A DNA stretch of 21,191 nucleotides, taken from positions 1 through 21,191 of the forward strand of contig JAUYMX010000453.1 of the NCBI GenBank assembly GCA_030699345.1, written 5' to 3'. The translations under genes were made by a program, and so were the position numbers. A model generated the notes under the pieces. The model saw only the letters and a list, made by a program, of their open reading frames with translations, ran no database searches and was not told the origin of the DNA. Of this stretch, positions 1 to 6,616 are shown piece by piece; position 1 is the first letter of the stretch; each line of letters begins with the position of its first letter. This DNA is from Methylococcaceae bacterium. Lineage in GTDB: Bacteria > Pseudomonadota > Gammaproteobacteria > Methylococcales > Methylomonadaceae.

Positions 1-199
1 TGACTGTGGATTTAACCAGTTCTTTAGGCACTTCCTGTTCTTCAATCAAAATCGTGGCAGAAGATTTGTAAACTGGGGGCAATAAAACTGCCAGCATTAT
101 GCTTAATAATGTAATGGCTGCGGCTGGAATTAATAAGTATCTAATTCGCCGTTTGAGAATGTTTATGTAATCTTTAATGTCGAGGGTTTGGTTTTCCAC
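1..199 (-). CDS. Wzz-type polysaccharide chain-length determinant, N-terminal fragment
   Basis: Partial gene that runs off the left edge. The visible 66 residues start at a GTG and show a short cytoplasmic N-terminus (DIKDYINILKRRIRYL), a membrane segment at about residues 21-40, then PPVYKSSATILIEEQEVP. This layout is typical of the Wzz/GNVR family, which sits in the inner membrane and sets polysaccharide chain length or works with a tyrosine kinase. The GTG lies one base past the TAG stop of the outer-membrane protein gene upstream, so the two are very probably co-transcribed and translationally coupled. In PEP-CTERM-associated exopolysaccharide loci the usual member at this place is an EpsF-like protein. 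The C-terminal coiled coil and second membrane helix are outside the window, so the subfamily cannot be settled. Confidence 0.8.
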   Translation of the reverse strand, partial: MENQTLDIKDYINILKRRIRYLLIPAAAITLLSIMLAVLLPPVYKSSATILIEEQEVPKELVKSTV

Positions 200-200
200 G

Positions 201-1454
201 CTATTTCACCTGGCGATTGATTTGAGGTTGATAATTAAATTGCAGTTGGACAATGTTGCCTTGACTTGGCTGTGTGCTGCCTTGGAATTCTTGTTGTCGA
301 TAGGTGTATGAAAGCCCTAGGTTAATTTCAGGTGTCCATTTCCAATTGATATTTGGGCTAATTGTGTAATAAGTTCGGTTGAATCGGCTATTTTGCTGGC
401 CGGTTATTTCATTGGTTGAGTAGCTGCTTGTAAGTCCTGATGTCCAGCGCTCATTAATGGTATAGGCGTTGTTGAGAGAAATTTCAGTACGTGTTTGCAG
501 TCCTTGTGAGGTGGGGGTTTGATTTTGTGAGCCTATTAGAGATACAGAGCTACGTTCAAAAGATTTTTGTATGGATGCTCGATAGACTTGGCCCCAAGCG
601 TTGTTTTCTAAAACCCCAAATCGCTGCTGTGAAGTTGGTAAGCCGGTATTTGGGTCAAAGTAAAAAGGAATGCCTTGGCGATTAAAACCAATAAAGCCAA
701 GCAGGGGAGTAGATGATTCTGATTGTGAATAATTTAAACCGGCTGATATATAGGTTACTAATTGTTCGCTGAAACTATGCTGCCAGCCTAATTGGGCAAC
801 GGTGTTGTAAGTGGTTTGATCTTGAACGGGCGTTTTATACCTGGAGGTGCTAAGTGTAGCGTTAAGCTTATCGCGTTCCGAATACATATGATTAAAGGTG
901 CCAGATAATTGGTGATAGTCATAATCGGAAAGAAAAAGGGCATTCTGATTTTTTTCGTATTTGGTGTTTTCATAAGAATAATCAAACGCCAGTGAGTTAA
1001 GTTCATCTAAGGCATAAGAAACAGATGGGGCCAGGGTGAGCTGCTTTCTCATAACTTGACTAAAAAGTATGCCGCTGCCTGTATCTTCAGTGTTGAGCGA
1101 TGAGCGGTTGTTGTACGAGTTTTTAAAAGCCCAATCAAAGTGTTCAGTTTTATGCTTGAAATCCAATCCAAACAATTGCTCGTCAATATTAAGCTCTGAT
1201 TGATTGTTATAGAACAACTGGTTCCAAGTGAAGTTGGAATTTAATTCACCGTTTTCATAGCGCAAGCCAAAATTAGCCGCTGGTGACACTGTCGTGATCC
1301 AGTTGGCTTGTGGTGGAGTTTGGCGCATATTGATATTGGTATCGTAGCGTTGGTTTGAAGAAAACCGGGGCTCCAGATAGTACTCAGTGGCCGTGCTGTC
1401 GCAAGTCGCCATTATGAGTGCGCACAAACAGAATAAACGGCTTGGATTATTCAT
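201..1454 (-). CDS. Outer-membrane beta-barrel protein of the exopolysaccharide locus
   Basis: The 417-residue protein has an N-terminal signal-like stretch (about residues 1-22, ending near CDSTAT) and then a body rich in alternating polar and aromatic residues, with many Tyr, Asn, Gln and Ser. The mature start (YYLEPRFSSNQRYDTNINM) resembles the opening of TIGR03016-type PEP-CTERM-associated outer-membrane proteins. The C-terminus has amphipathic strand patterns such as NIVQLQFNYQPQ. The likely role is an outer-membrane channel or scaffold for the secreted polysaccharide, but no catalytic motif is visible. It lies 31 bp downstream of the export protein gene and directly before the Wzz gene, as one operon. 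No good Shine-Dalgarno sequence precedes the ATG. Beta-barrel nature is strong by composition; the family name is less certain. Confidence 0.72.
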   Translation of the reverse strand: MNNPSRLFCLCALIMATCDSTATEYYLEPRFSSNQRYDTNINMRQTPPQANWITTVSPAANFGLRYENGELNSNFTWNQLFYNNQSELNIDEQLFGLDFKHKTEHFDWAFKNSYNNRSSLNTEDTGSGILFSQVMRKQLTLAPSVSYALDELNSLAFDYSYENTKYEKNQNALFLSDYDYHQLSGTFNHMYSERDKLNATLSTSRYKTPVQDQTTYNTVAQLGWQHSFSEQLVTYISAGLNYSQSESSTPLLGFIGFNRQGIPFYFDPNTGLPTSQQRFGVLENNAWGQVYRASIQKSFERSSVSLIGSQNQTPTSQGLQTRTEISLNNAYTINERWTSGLTSSYSTNEITGQQNSRFNRTYYTISPNINWKWTPEINLGLSYTYRQQEFQGSTQPSQGNIVQLQFNYQPQINRQVK

Positions 1455-1485
1455 TAGGTTTAAGTAAAACTGGTGTTTGCAGACG

Positions 1486-2100
1486 TTATCTAACTGTTAC
1501 TGTGTCGCCAGGTTGTAGCACAATGTTTTGATTAAGGTTGTCTCCGTCCAACACATCGTCGTAGTCAAATGGGAATAATTTTATTTCATTACCCACGCGG
1601 CGCTGCACGTAAATTGAGCTTTCTTTGGCAAATACTGTTAAGCCACCAGCCAAGCTTAATGCTTGTAAGACATCAATATGGCGATTGGCAACAATAGGGC
1701 CTGGTTTGTTAACTTTTCCGATAACAAAAAAGATGTTGCCGTCGTTTTTAATGAGAGCCACATTAACAGCGGGGTCGGCAATATAGCTATTTAGCTTTTC
1801 AGTGATGATCTTTTTAAGCTCCGTGACTGTTTTGCCCGCAGCCATAATGGTCTCGACTAATGGCAGCGAAATAGTGCCATCGGGAGCAATAATAACTTGT
1901 TTTAGTAAATCGGCTTCTTTCCAAACAGAAACTTCCAAGACATCGCCGGGGGATAATTTGTAAAGGGCATCGGCTATGGGTTTTGGTTGATCTTCGGCGA
2001 ACGATAAAAGCGGGGTTGCAAGAAATACAGTGATCAAAAATAGAAAATATTTCAAGGGAATTACCTTTAATTTGGTTTGTGAAGCGGGCTCACATTTCAT
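1486..2100 (-). CDS. Periplasmic/outer-membrane polysaccharide export protein (Wza/GumB type)
   Basis: The protein begins with a hydrophobic signal sequence (KYFLFLITVFLATPLLSFA), followed by the polysaccharide export domain: YKLSPGDVLEVSVWKEADL, then APDGTISLPLV, and an ADPAVNVALI segment. A SLBB-like part follows (FFVIGKVNKPGP, DVLQALSLAGGLT) and the chain ends in LQPGDTVTVR. It matches the short export proteins of exosortase-associated loci (TIGR03027 type), which form the export conduit for exopolysaccharide. No lipobox cysteine is seen after the signal sequence, unlike classical Wza. The ATG at 2100 gives 204 residues. An in-frame TTG at 2055, with AAAGG eight bases upstream (2068-2064), would give a more normal signal peptide starting MKYFLF, so the true start may be 2055. 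First gene of the minus-strand operon. Confidence 0.88.
   Translation of the reverse strand: MKCEPASQTKLKVIPLKYFLFLITVFLATPLLSFAEDQPKPIADALYKLSPGDVLEVSVWKEADLLKQVIIAPDGTISLPLVETIMAAGKTVTELKKIITEKLNSYIADPAVNVALIKNDGNIFFVIGKVNKPGPIVANRHIDVLQALSLAGGLTVFAKESSIYVQRRVGNEIKLFPFDYDDVLDGDNLNQNIVLQPGDTVTVR
2064..2068 (-). promoter_or_regulatory. Alternative ribosome binding site for the export protein gene
   Basis: On the minus strand AAAGG ends eight bases before an in-frame TTG at 2055. The annotated ATG at 2100 has only a weak GAG upstream. This site is the reason to suspect that translation starts at the signal peptide proper. Confidence 0.4.
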
Positions 2101-2205
2101 GAATATAGAACTCTAGTGATTATAACTAAAGAATATGACAAATTGGACGTTGTTGTTTGATAAAGGAGAATCACTTCCGAAATATGATTTAGCGTAAATC
2201 CAGTA

Positions 2206-2218
2206 TATCAATACCTTA
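2206..2218 (+). promoter_or_regulatory. Candidate IHF binding sequence
   Basis: TATCAATACCTTA fits the IHF consensus WATCAANNNNTTR at every defined position. It lies beside the palindrome, in the predicted leader of the export operon. IHF commonly bends DNA at sigma-54 promoters, but usually upstream of the promoter rather than downstream as here, so the role is unclear. Confidence 0.35.
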
Positions 2219-2220
2219 AG

Positions 2221-2253
2221 ATACCTAACATCGTGTTAGGTATGATGTTAGGT
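2221..2253. promoter_or_regulatory. Palindromic operator-like site with an extra half-site
   Basis: ATACCTAACA (2221-2230) and its exact reverse complement TGTTAGGTAT (2234-2243) flank a 3-base centre. A third copy of the half-site, TGTTAGGT, follows at 2246-2253. A near copy, ATACCTTAAG, lies just before at 2211-2220. The array sits at and just downstream of the transcription start predicted from the minus-strand sigma-54 site. It could bind a dimeric regulator or fold as a hairpin in the export operon leader. No T-run follows on either strand, so it is not a terminator. Confidence 0.6.
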
Positions 2254-2264
2254 GTTGGATTTAA

Positions 2265-2281
2265 TGCAATGATTATGCCGA
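2265..2281 (-). promoter_or_regulatory. Sigma-54-like promoter for the export operon
   Basis: Read on the minus strand the site is TCGGCATAATCATTGCA. Compared with the consensus YTGGCACGrNNNTTGCW it keeps GGCA at -24 and TTGCA at -12, with exactly ten bases between the invariant GG and GC. Transcription would start near 2254, leaving a leader of about 150 bases before the export protein gene. Confidence 0.5.
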
Positions 2282-2391
2282 TTAATTGAACGAGCATTCA
2301 AGCATTTATTTTGCATGACTCTTTTTAAAAAGTATTAATGGCTTAAAAAGGGCTGGGTTGTTAAGGGTATGAATCAGGTGCTGCTAGTGAA

Positions 2392-2439
2392 AATACTGTC
2401 AGTCATTAATGGAAAATGGCATTTTTTTAAGAATACTGT
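2392..2439 (+). repeat. AATACTGT direct repeat, 40 bp apart
   Basis: AATACTGT occurs at 2392-2399 and 2432-2439, so the copies lie about four helical turns apart on the same DNA face. They lie roughly 140-180 bp upstream of the predicted minus-strand start and 240-290 bp upstream of the plus-strand start. This is compatible with shared enhancer sites, but eight bases can recur by chance. Confidence 0.3.
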
Positions 2440-2650
2440 TTTTTTACTCTTCAGATAAGATTCGTTTCGTATTTAATGCAAATGTAACAATGTATGGGGC
2501 AAAACTTGGGTATGCTCTAGTCTCTGCTAAGAGTTGCGCGCATAGTGGCTTTAATTAAACTGTGTTATTTAACGTGCTGTTGGTGGTTATATGACTTGGT
2601 TTTCGTGTTTAAAGACATTAAATATTGAGTCCGTCCTTGCATTTTATTGA

Positions 2651-2667
2651 TTGGTTTGTTTTTTGCT
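2651..2667 (+). promoter_or_regulatory. Sigma-54-like promoter for the PEP-CTERM gene
   Basis: TTGGTTTGTTTTTTGCT keeps TTGG at -24 and TTGCT at -12 with exactly ten bases between the invariant GG and GC. The CAC of the -24 element is replaced by TTT. Transcription would start near 2678, about 88 bases before the ATG. PEP-CTERM systems often carry a sigma-54-dependent response regulator (PrsR, TIGR02915), which makes this promoter type plausible. Confidence 0.45.
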
Positions 2668-2702
2668 TAATATATTTGGCCCTTGACTAATTTTTATAGT
2701 TA

Positions 2703-2711
2703 GGGGGGGGG
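2703..2711 (+). repeat. Nine-base G tract in the PEP-CTERM gene leader
   Basis: There are nine consecutive G residues in an otherwise AT-rich stretch, 54 bases before the ATG and about 25 bases after the predicted transcription start. Such tracts slip during replication and may tune expression. A seven-G tract also lies inside the exosortase gene at 4234-4240. Confidence 0.7.
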
Positions 2712-2752
2712 CTTTGCAAGTTATCTTGTTCTTTTTATCTGATTAAATGGTT

Positions 2753-2757
2753 AGGAG
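2753..2757 (+). promoter_or_regulatory. Ribosome binding site that sets the PEP-CTERM gene start
   Basis: AGGAG ends eight bases before the ATG at 2766 but only two bases before the in-frame GTG at 2760, so the ATG is the start. Confidence 0.8.
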
Positions 2758-2765
2758 TTGTGTTT

Positions 2766-3617
2766 ATGAATTTAAAGTATAAAAAAATGTTGCGGGGGTG
2801 TTTATCCCTTGCTGTTTCAGCAGCTGTTTTAGTGCCAATTGAAAATGCCCATGCATCTACGTGGACTGGTAGTGCTAATTATGGCAATGCAGGTACAGTT
2901 GATGGCGATGAAAATAATGTTGGTCCTTTTAACCAGTATCATTTTGGTTCGGGAGTTATATTGACTTCTGCGCTTACAAATCCAACCGTAGGTCAAACCG
3001 TATCGGGTTGGTTTCAATCAAGTGTTGATAGTCATAAACTGCAAAGTACTGGGCAGACTGTAAGTGCATCAAATCTTAATACTACCGGTTCAGGTAGTGG
3101 TTATGAGCTGACATTGGTGTCCAATTTTTCTTTTACAGTTACCAATGTAGATGCTTTTACTGGCAATGTAAGTTTCGGCAATGCCACTGGAACCAGCTCA
3201 TTGTATTTCGATACTACGCCTGATTATAGCTTTGCTTTAGATAGTGGCTTTGACAATGGAAATTTATTGCTGACCGGAACTATTAGTGGCGGTAACGGTT
3301 TATTGTCGCCTCTATTTGGAATCGGTGCGGGGCAATACAGTCTGAATTTGTTAGGTAGTTTTGGCTCTTACAATTCGGCTGTTTACAATCCTGGCATTGG
3401 TGGCGCTAATGCATTATTTTCTTTGAATGCAAATTCTTCCCCACTTATTGCAGCAGTTTCAAGTGTTCAGGGGCATTCTGTTGCGGGCGGCTTTGCAGCA
3501 ACAACGACGGGTACTTTGACGCTGACAGCAGTTCCTGTTCCTGCAGCTGTTTGGTTGTTCGGTAGTGCATTAGTTGGTTTGACTTCAATTACTCGTCGCA
3601 AAGCATTAATTGCTTAA
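2766..3617 (+). CDS. Secreted PEP-CTERM (VPxPA-type) sorting-domain protein
   Basis: The 283-residue protein is made for secretion and exosortase processing. It has a signal peptide with a basic start (MNLKYKKMLRG), a hydrophobic core and a probable cleavage after AHA at residue 30. The body is rich in Ser, Gly, Thr and Asn. The C-terminal tripartite sorting signal spans residues 256-283: VPVPAAVW, a hydrophobic helix (LFGSALVGL) and the basic cluster RRK, followed by ALIA. The VPxPA form is the type paired with exosortase XrtD. The mature part has no cysteine and almost no Lys or Arg before the tail, with scattered Asp. I recognise no enzymatic domain; a structural or biofilm-matrix role is an inference. 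The gene stands alone between a sigma-54-like promoter and a strong terminator, just before the exosortase gene that should process it. Confidence 0.9.
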   Translation: MNLKYKKMLRGCLSLAVSAAVLVPIENAHASTWTGSANYGNAGTVDGDENNVGPFNQYHFGSGVILTSALTNPTVGQTVSGWFQSSVDSHKLQSTGQTVSASNLNTTGSGSGYELTLVSNFSFTVTNVDAFTGNVSFGNATGTSSLYFDTTPDYSFALDSGFDNGNLLLTGTISGGNGLLSPLFGIGAGQYSLNLLGSFGSYNSAVYNPGIGGANALFSLNANSSPLIAAVSSVQGHSVAGGFAATTTGTLTLTAVPVPAAVWLFGSALVGLTSITRRKALIA

Positions 3618-3639
3618 TTTGTGCTTAATTAGTTAGATG

Positions 3640-3669
3640 AAACGGGAGTGTTATGTACTCCCGTTTTTT
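3640..3669 (+). terminator. Intrinsic terminator after the PEP-CTERM gene
   Basis: AAACGGGAGT (3640-3649) pairs with ACTCCCGTTT (3657-3666) around a seven-base loop, and the T run continues to 3669. It separates the PEP-CTERM transcript from the exosortase operon. The remaining 187 bp to the exosortase ATG hold short dyads (TTCGCGAA at 3782-3789, GAAGCTTC at 3793-3800) but no convincing promoter. Confidence 0.9.
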
Positions 3670-3856
3670 GAAAAAATAAGGGAGAATTTGCAATTTCTAA
3701 ATGGCTTATTTTTGCTTAAGGTATATTAATAAGAGCTCTATTTCTCTGCTTTAATAAAAAATCTATATAGCCCTCATATGATTCGCGAAGGCGAAGCTTC
3801 AGCTGTTAGAATAAATATTTTGGAACGCCTCCAATCTTTCAACATCTAAAACAAAA

Positions 3857-5479
3857 ATGACTACTCTCGATCAAGAATCTTTGATAACTCCTACAATAAA
3901 CCCCGCTTATTTGATTGCTTTTTGGAGCCTTCTACTATTACTACTTGGTTACACATTTAGAGTGGGCTTAGCCGAAATGGTTAGTGTCTGGATAAATGTT
4001 GAAGAATACGGGCATGGTTTTTTTATTCCTGTGATTAGTGGCTATTTTATTTGGCTGAGACGTAACGAATTAGTTTGTGTACGAGAATATAAGCAATCGC
4101 TGCCTGGTCTAGTAATAGTATTGCTCGGCTTGATTTTGGGTATTTTGGGCAATTTAGCTACCTTAAAAACTATTGAACAGTACGCATTCATCCTGACTCT
4201 TACAGGACTATTTTTATCTGTCTATGGACTAAAGGGGGGGCGGATGGCAGCTGTGCCATTGTTTTTTTTACTCTTTATGGTGCCTTTTCCTAGTTTTATT
4301 TTGAATAATCTGTCATCTAAGCTACAGCTGGTTTCCTCATGGATAGGGGTCGAGTTTATTCGTGCCTGTGACATTATGGTGTATCTAGAAGGTAATGTTA
4401 TTGATTTGGGTGTCTATAAGTTACAGGTGGTCGATGCCTGTAGCGGCTTACGCTACTTGTTTCCTTTGGCAAGCTTGTCTTTCCTTTGCGCGTGGTTGTT
4501 TAAAGGGCCATTTTGGCAAAAAGCATTGATATTTTTATCATCAATTCCGCTAACCATTTTCATGAATAGCTTTCGCATTGGCGTAATTGGCGTCATGGTG
4601 CAGTACTGGGGCACTGAAATGGCAGAAGGATTTCTCCATGACTTTGAAGGCTGGATTATCTTCATGGCTTGCATGGTGCTTCTATTTATAGAAATGTGGT
4701 TGTTTTCAAAATTAAACGGCCGAGGTCTAGCGATGGCCGATTTGGTGAGAATTCCGGAAGAATGGGGTAGTGGGGCCTCAAAATTACCAACAATTGTTTA
4801 CAATAAATCATTGTTAGTTGTGTTGCTGTTTGCTTTTATATCAGCTAGCGCATCGCAGTTTTATCAAGGGCGACAAGAGATTATTCCCGAACGTAAGCCA
4901 TTCTTGAATTTTCCACTAACTGTAGCTAATTGGCAGGGACGCAACGATTACATTGAGCAAAAATACTTGGACGAGCTCAAGTTGACTGATTATGTGATCG
5001 TTAACTATGCGCAGCCAGAAACTAGTGACACAGTTAATTTTTATATTGCCTATTTCCAGTCACAACGTACCGGTGCGTCAGTGCATTCGCCAAAATCTTG
5101 TATTCCTGGTGATGGATGGCAAATTACTAGTTTTACTCAACGAGTGTTGCCGGAAATAAAATTGGATGGTTTGCCTATCGAAGTCGATCGAGCCATTATT
5201 GAAAAAGGTGATAGCAGGCAATTAGTTTATTATTGGTTTCAGCAGCGCGGTCGCTCGCTTACCAATGAATATTTAGTTAAATGGTATTTGTTTTACGATG
5301 CAATCACCATGAATCGAACTGATGGCACTCTGATAAGATTAGTAACCTCAGTCAAGCCAGGTGAAGATTTGGAAAAAGCTGATCAGCGGTTACAGTCATT
5401 TTTAAAAGATATAAGTCCTCAATTGCCTGAATATATACCAGGAAAAATTGTCGATTCTAAAACCCTTATAACTAACTAA
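3857..5479 (+). CDS. xrtD: Exosortase with fused EpsI domain (XrtD-like)
   Basis: This 540-residue inner-membrane protein should cut the PEP-CTERM tail and pass the substrate to the cell surface. Residues 1-290 form a multi-helix exosortase core with the expected catalytic triad: Cys195 in VVDACSGLRY, Arg240 in MNSFRIG and His261 in LHDFEGW. After another membrane segment (about 317-333) the periplasmic EpsI domain runs to the end, with its signature HSPKSCIPGDGW at 410-421. XrtD-type enzymes pair with VPxPA tails and carry such an EpsI fusion, and the neighbouring substrate has a VPxPA tail; XrtA cannot be excluded. No Shine-Dalgarno sequence precedes the ATG (it follows AAAACAAAA), though the sequence supports this start. 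It heads the block exosortase-gmd-fcl; gmd follows after 10 bp. A seven-G run lies in codons 126-128. Confidence 0.9.
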   Translation: MTTLDQESLITPTINPAYLIAFWSLLLLLLGYTFRVGLAEMVSVWINVEEYGHGFFIPVISGYFIWLRRNELVCVREYKQSLPGLVIVLLGLILGILGNLATLKTIEQYAFILTLTGLFLSVYGLKGGRMAAVPLFFLLFMVPFPSFILNNLSSKLQLVSSWIGVEFIRACDIMVYLEGNVIDLGVYKLQVVDACSGLRYLFPLASLSFLCAWLFKGPFWQKALIFLSSIPLTIFMNSFRIGVIGVMVQYWGTEMAEGFLHDFEGWIIFMACMVLLFIEMWLFSKLNGRGLAMADLVRIPEEWGSGASKLPTIVYNKSLLVVLLFAFISASASQFYQGRQEIIPERKPFLNFPLTVANWQGRNDYIEQKYLDELKLTDYVIVNYAQPETSDTVNFYIAYFQSQRTGASVHSPKSCIPGDGWQITSFTQRVLPEIKLDGLPIEVDRAIIEKGDSRQLVYYWFQQRGRSLTNEYLVKWYLFYDAITMNRTDGTLIRLVTSVKPGEDLEKADQRLQSFLKDISPQLPEYIPGKIVDSKTLITN

Positions 5480-5489
5480 AGGAGTTAGA

Positions 5490-6611
5490 GTGAGTAATAA
5501 AAGAGCATTAATAACCGGAATAACCGGACAAGATGGGTCGTATCTGGCTGAGTTATTGCTGGCTAAAGGATACGAAGTTCACGGCATAAAGCGGCGTTCT
5601 TCGTTGTTTAATACCGAGAGGGTTGATCATATTTATCAAGATCCTCATGCTTCAAATCCTAAGTTTTATCTTCATTATGGTGATTTGTCAGATAGCTCAA
5701 ATTTGACCAGAATCTTAAGTGAAACTCAGCCGGATGAGGTTTACAACTTGGGTGCTATGAGTCATGTGGCGGTGTCGTTTGAATCACCTGAATATACCGC
5801 TGATGTCGATGGTATCGGTACGTTGCGTTTACTTGAAGCGATCAGGTTTTTAAAGCTGGAAAAGAAAACCCGTTTTTATCAAGCCTCAACCTCCGAACTT
5901 TACGGATTAGTTCAAGAAATACCGCAAAAGGAAACCACGCCTTTTTACCCTCGATCGCCTTATGCGGTTGCCAAGCTTTATGCTTATTGGATTACCGTTA
6001 ATTATCGTGAAGCTTACGGTATGTATGCCTGCAACGGCATTTTGTTTAACCATGAATCACCGCGTCGCGGCGAAACTTTTGTTACGCGTAAAATTACTCG
6101 TGCTCTTAGCAATATCGCCATGGGTCTTGAGCAATGTTTGTTCATGGGTAACATGGATTCGCTCAGAGATTGGGGGCATGCCAAAGATTATGTGCGCATG
6201 CAGTGGATGATGTTGCAACAAGAACAGCCTGAAGATTTTGTCATTGCCACTGGAGTACAGTATTCGGTAAGGCAATTTATTGAAATGTCTGCCAAAGAAC
6301 TCGGTGTAACATTGCGATGGGAAGGTGATGGCGTTGATGAAAAAGGCTATGTTGCCAATATTGATGGCAATAATGCGCCAGGATTAAAAGTCGGCCAAAA
6401 CATTGTCGCTATTGATCCGCGTTACTTTAGACCTGCAGAAGTTGAAACTTTATTAGGTGATCCGACACGTGCCAAAGAAAAGCTAGGTTGGGTGCCGCAA
6501 ATAACCTTGCAGGAAATGATTACCGAAATGGTTGCATATGATCTTGAGCAGGCCAAAAAACACGCATTGCTTAAAGAGCAAGGCTACAGAATCGCTATTA
6601 CTCGGGAATAA
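5490..6611 (+). CDS. gmd: GDP-mannose 4,6-dehydratase
   Basis: Converts GDP-D-mannose to GDP-4-keto-6-deoxymannose with NADP as bound cofactor, the first step to GDP-L-fucose. At 373 residues it has the normal family length. The Rossmann motif TGITGQDGSYLAE lies at 9-21. The catalytic set is Thr134-Ser135-Glu136 (STSELYG) plus Tyr158 and Lys162 (YPRSPYAVAKLYAYW). Further Gmd signatures are the RRSSLFNTERVDHIY stretch and FNHESPRRGETFVTRKI. It starts with GTG, five bases after a strong AAGGAG (5479-5484) that overlaps the exosortase stop, so the genes are tightly linked. The product may also feed GDP-rhamnose or GDP-perosamine, but the next gene points to fucose. Confidence 0.97.
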   Translation: MSNKRALITGITGQDGSYLAELLLAKGYEVHGIKRRSSLFNTERVDHIYQDPHASNPKFYLHYGDLSDSSNLTRILSETQPDEVYNLGAMSHVAVSFESPEYTADVDGIGTLRLLEAIRFLKLEKKTRFYQASTSELYGLVQEIPQKETTPFYPRSPYAVAKLYAYWITVNYREAYGMYACNGILFNHESPRRGETFVTRKITRALSNIAMGLEQCLFMGNMDSLRDWGHAKDYVRMQWMMLQQEQPEDFVIATGVQYSVRQFIEMSAKELGVTLRWEGDGVDEKGYVANIDGNNAPGLKVGQNIVAIDPRYFRPAEVETLLGDPTRAKEKLGWVPQITLQEMITEMVAYDLEQAKKHALLKEQGYRIAITRE

Positions 6612-6616
6612 AGGTA

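Larger units (their letters stand above)
2101..2765. other. Divergent control region between export operon and PEP-CTERM gene
   Basis: This is 665 bp without a convincing gene, AT-rich, between two divergent starts. It holds an IHF-like sequence, a perfect 10-bp-arm palindrome, a sigma-54-like promoter on each strand facing the flanking genes, an AATACTGT direct repeat 40 bp apart, a nine-G run and the ribosome binding site of the PEP-CTERM gene. I found no convincing sigma-70 promoter for the plus-strand gene here: a TTGACT at 2683-2688 has only the G tract at the -10 distance. Confidence 0.7.

Noticed and set aside
2683..2711. TTGACT at 2683-2688 as a sigma-70 -35 box of the PEP-CTERM gene
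   Set aside because: The -10 position falls in the G tract.
3702..3716. Sigma-54-like site before the exosortase gene
   Set aside because: Only nine bases lie between GG and GC, one fewer than sigma-54 requires; kept only as a remark in a finding.
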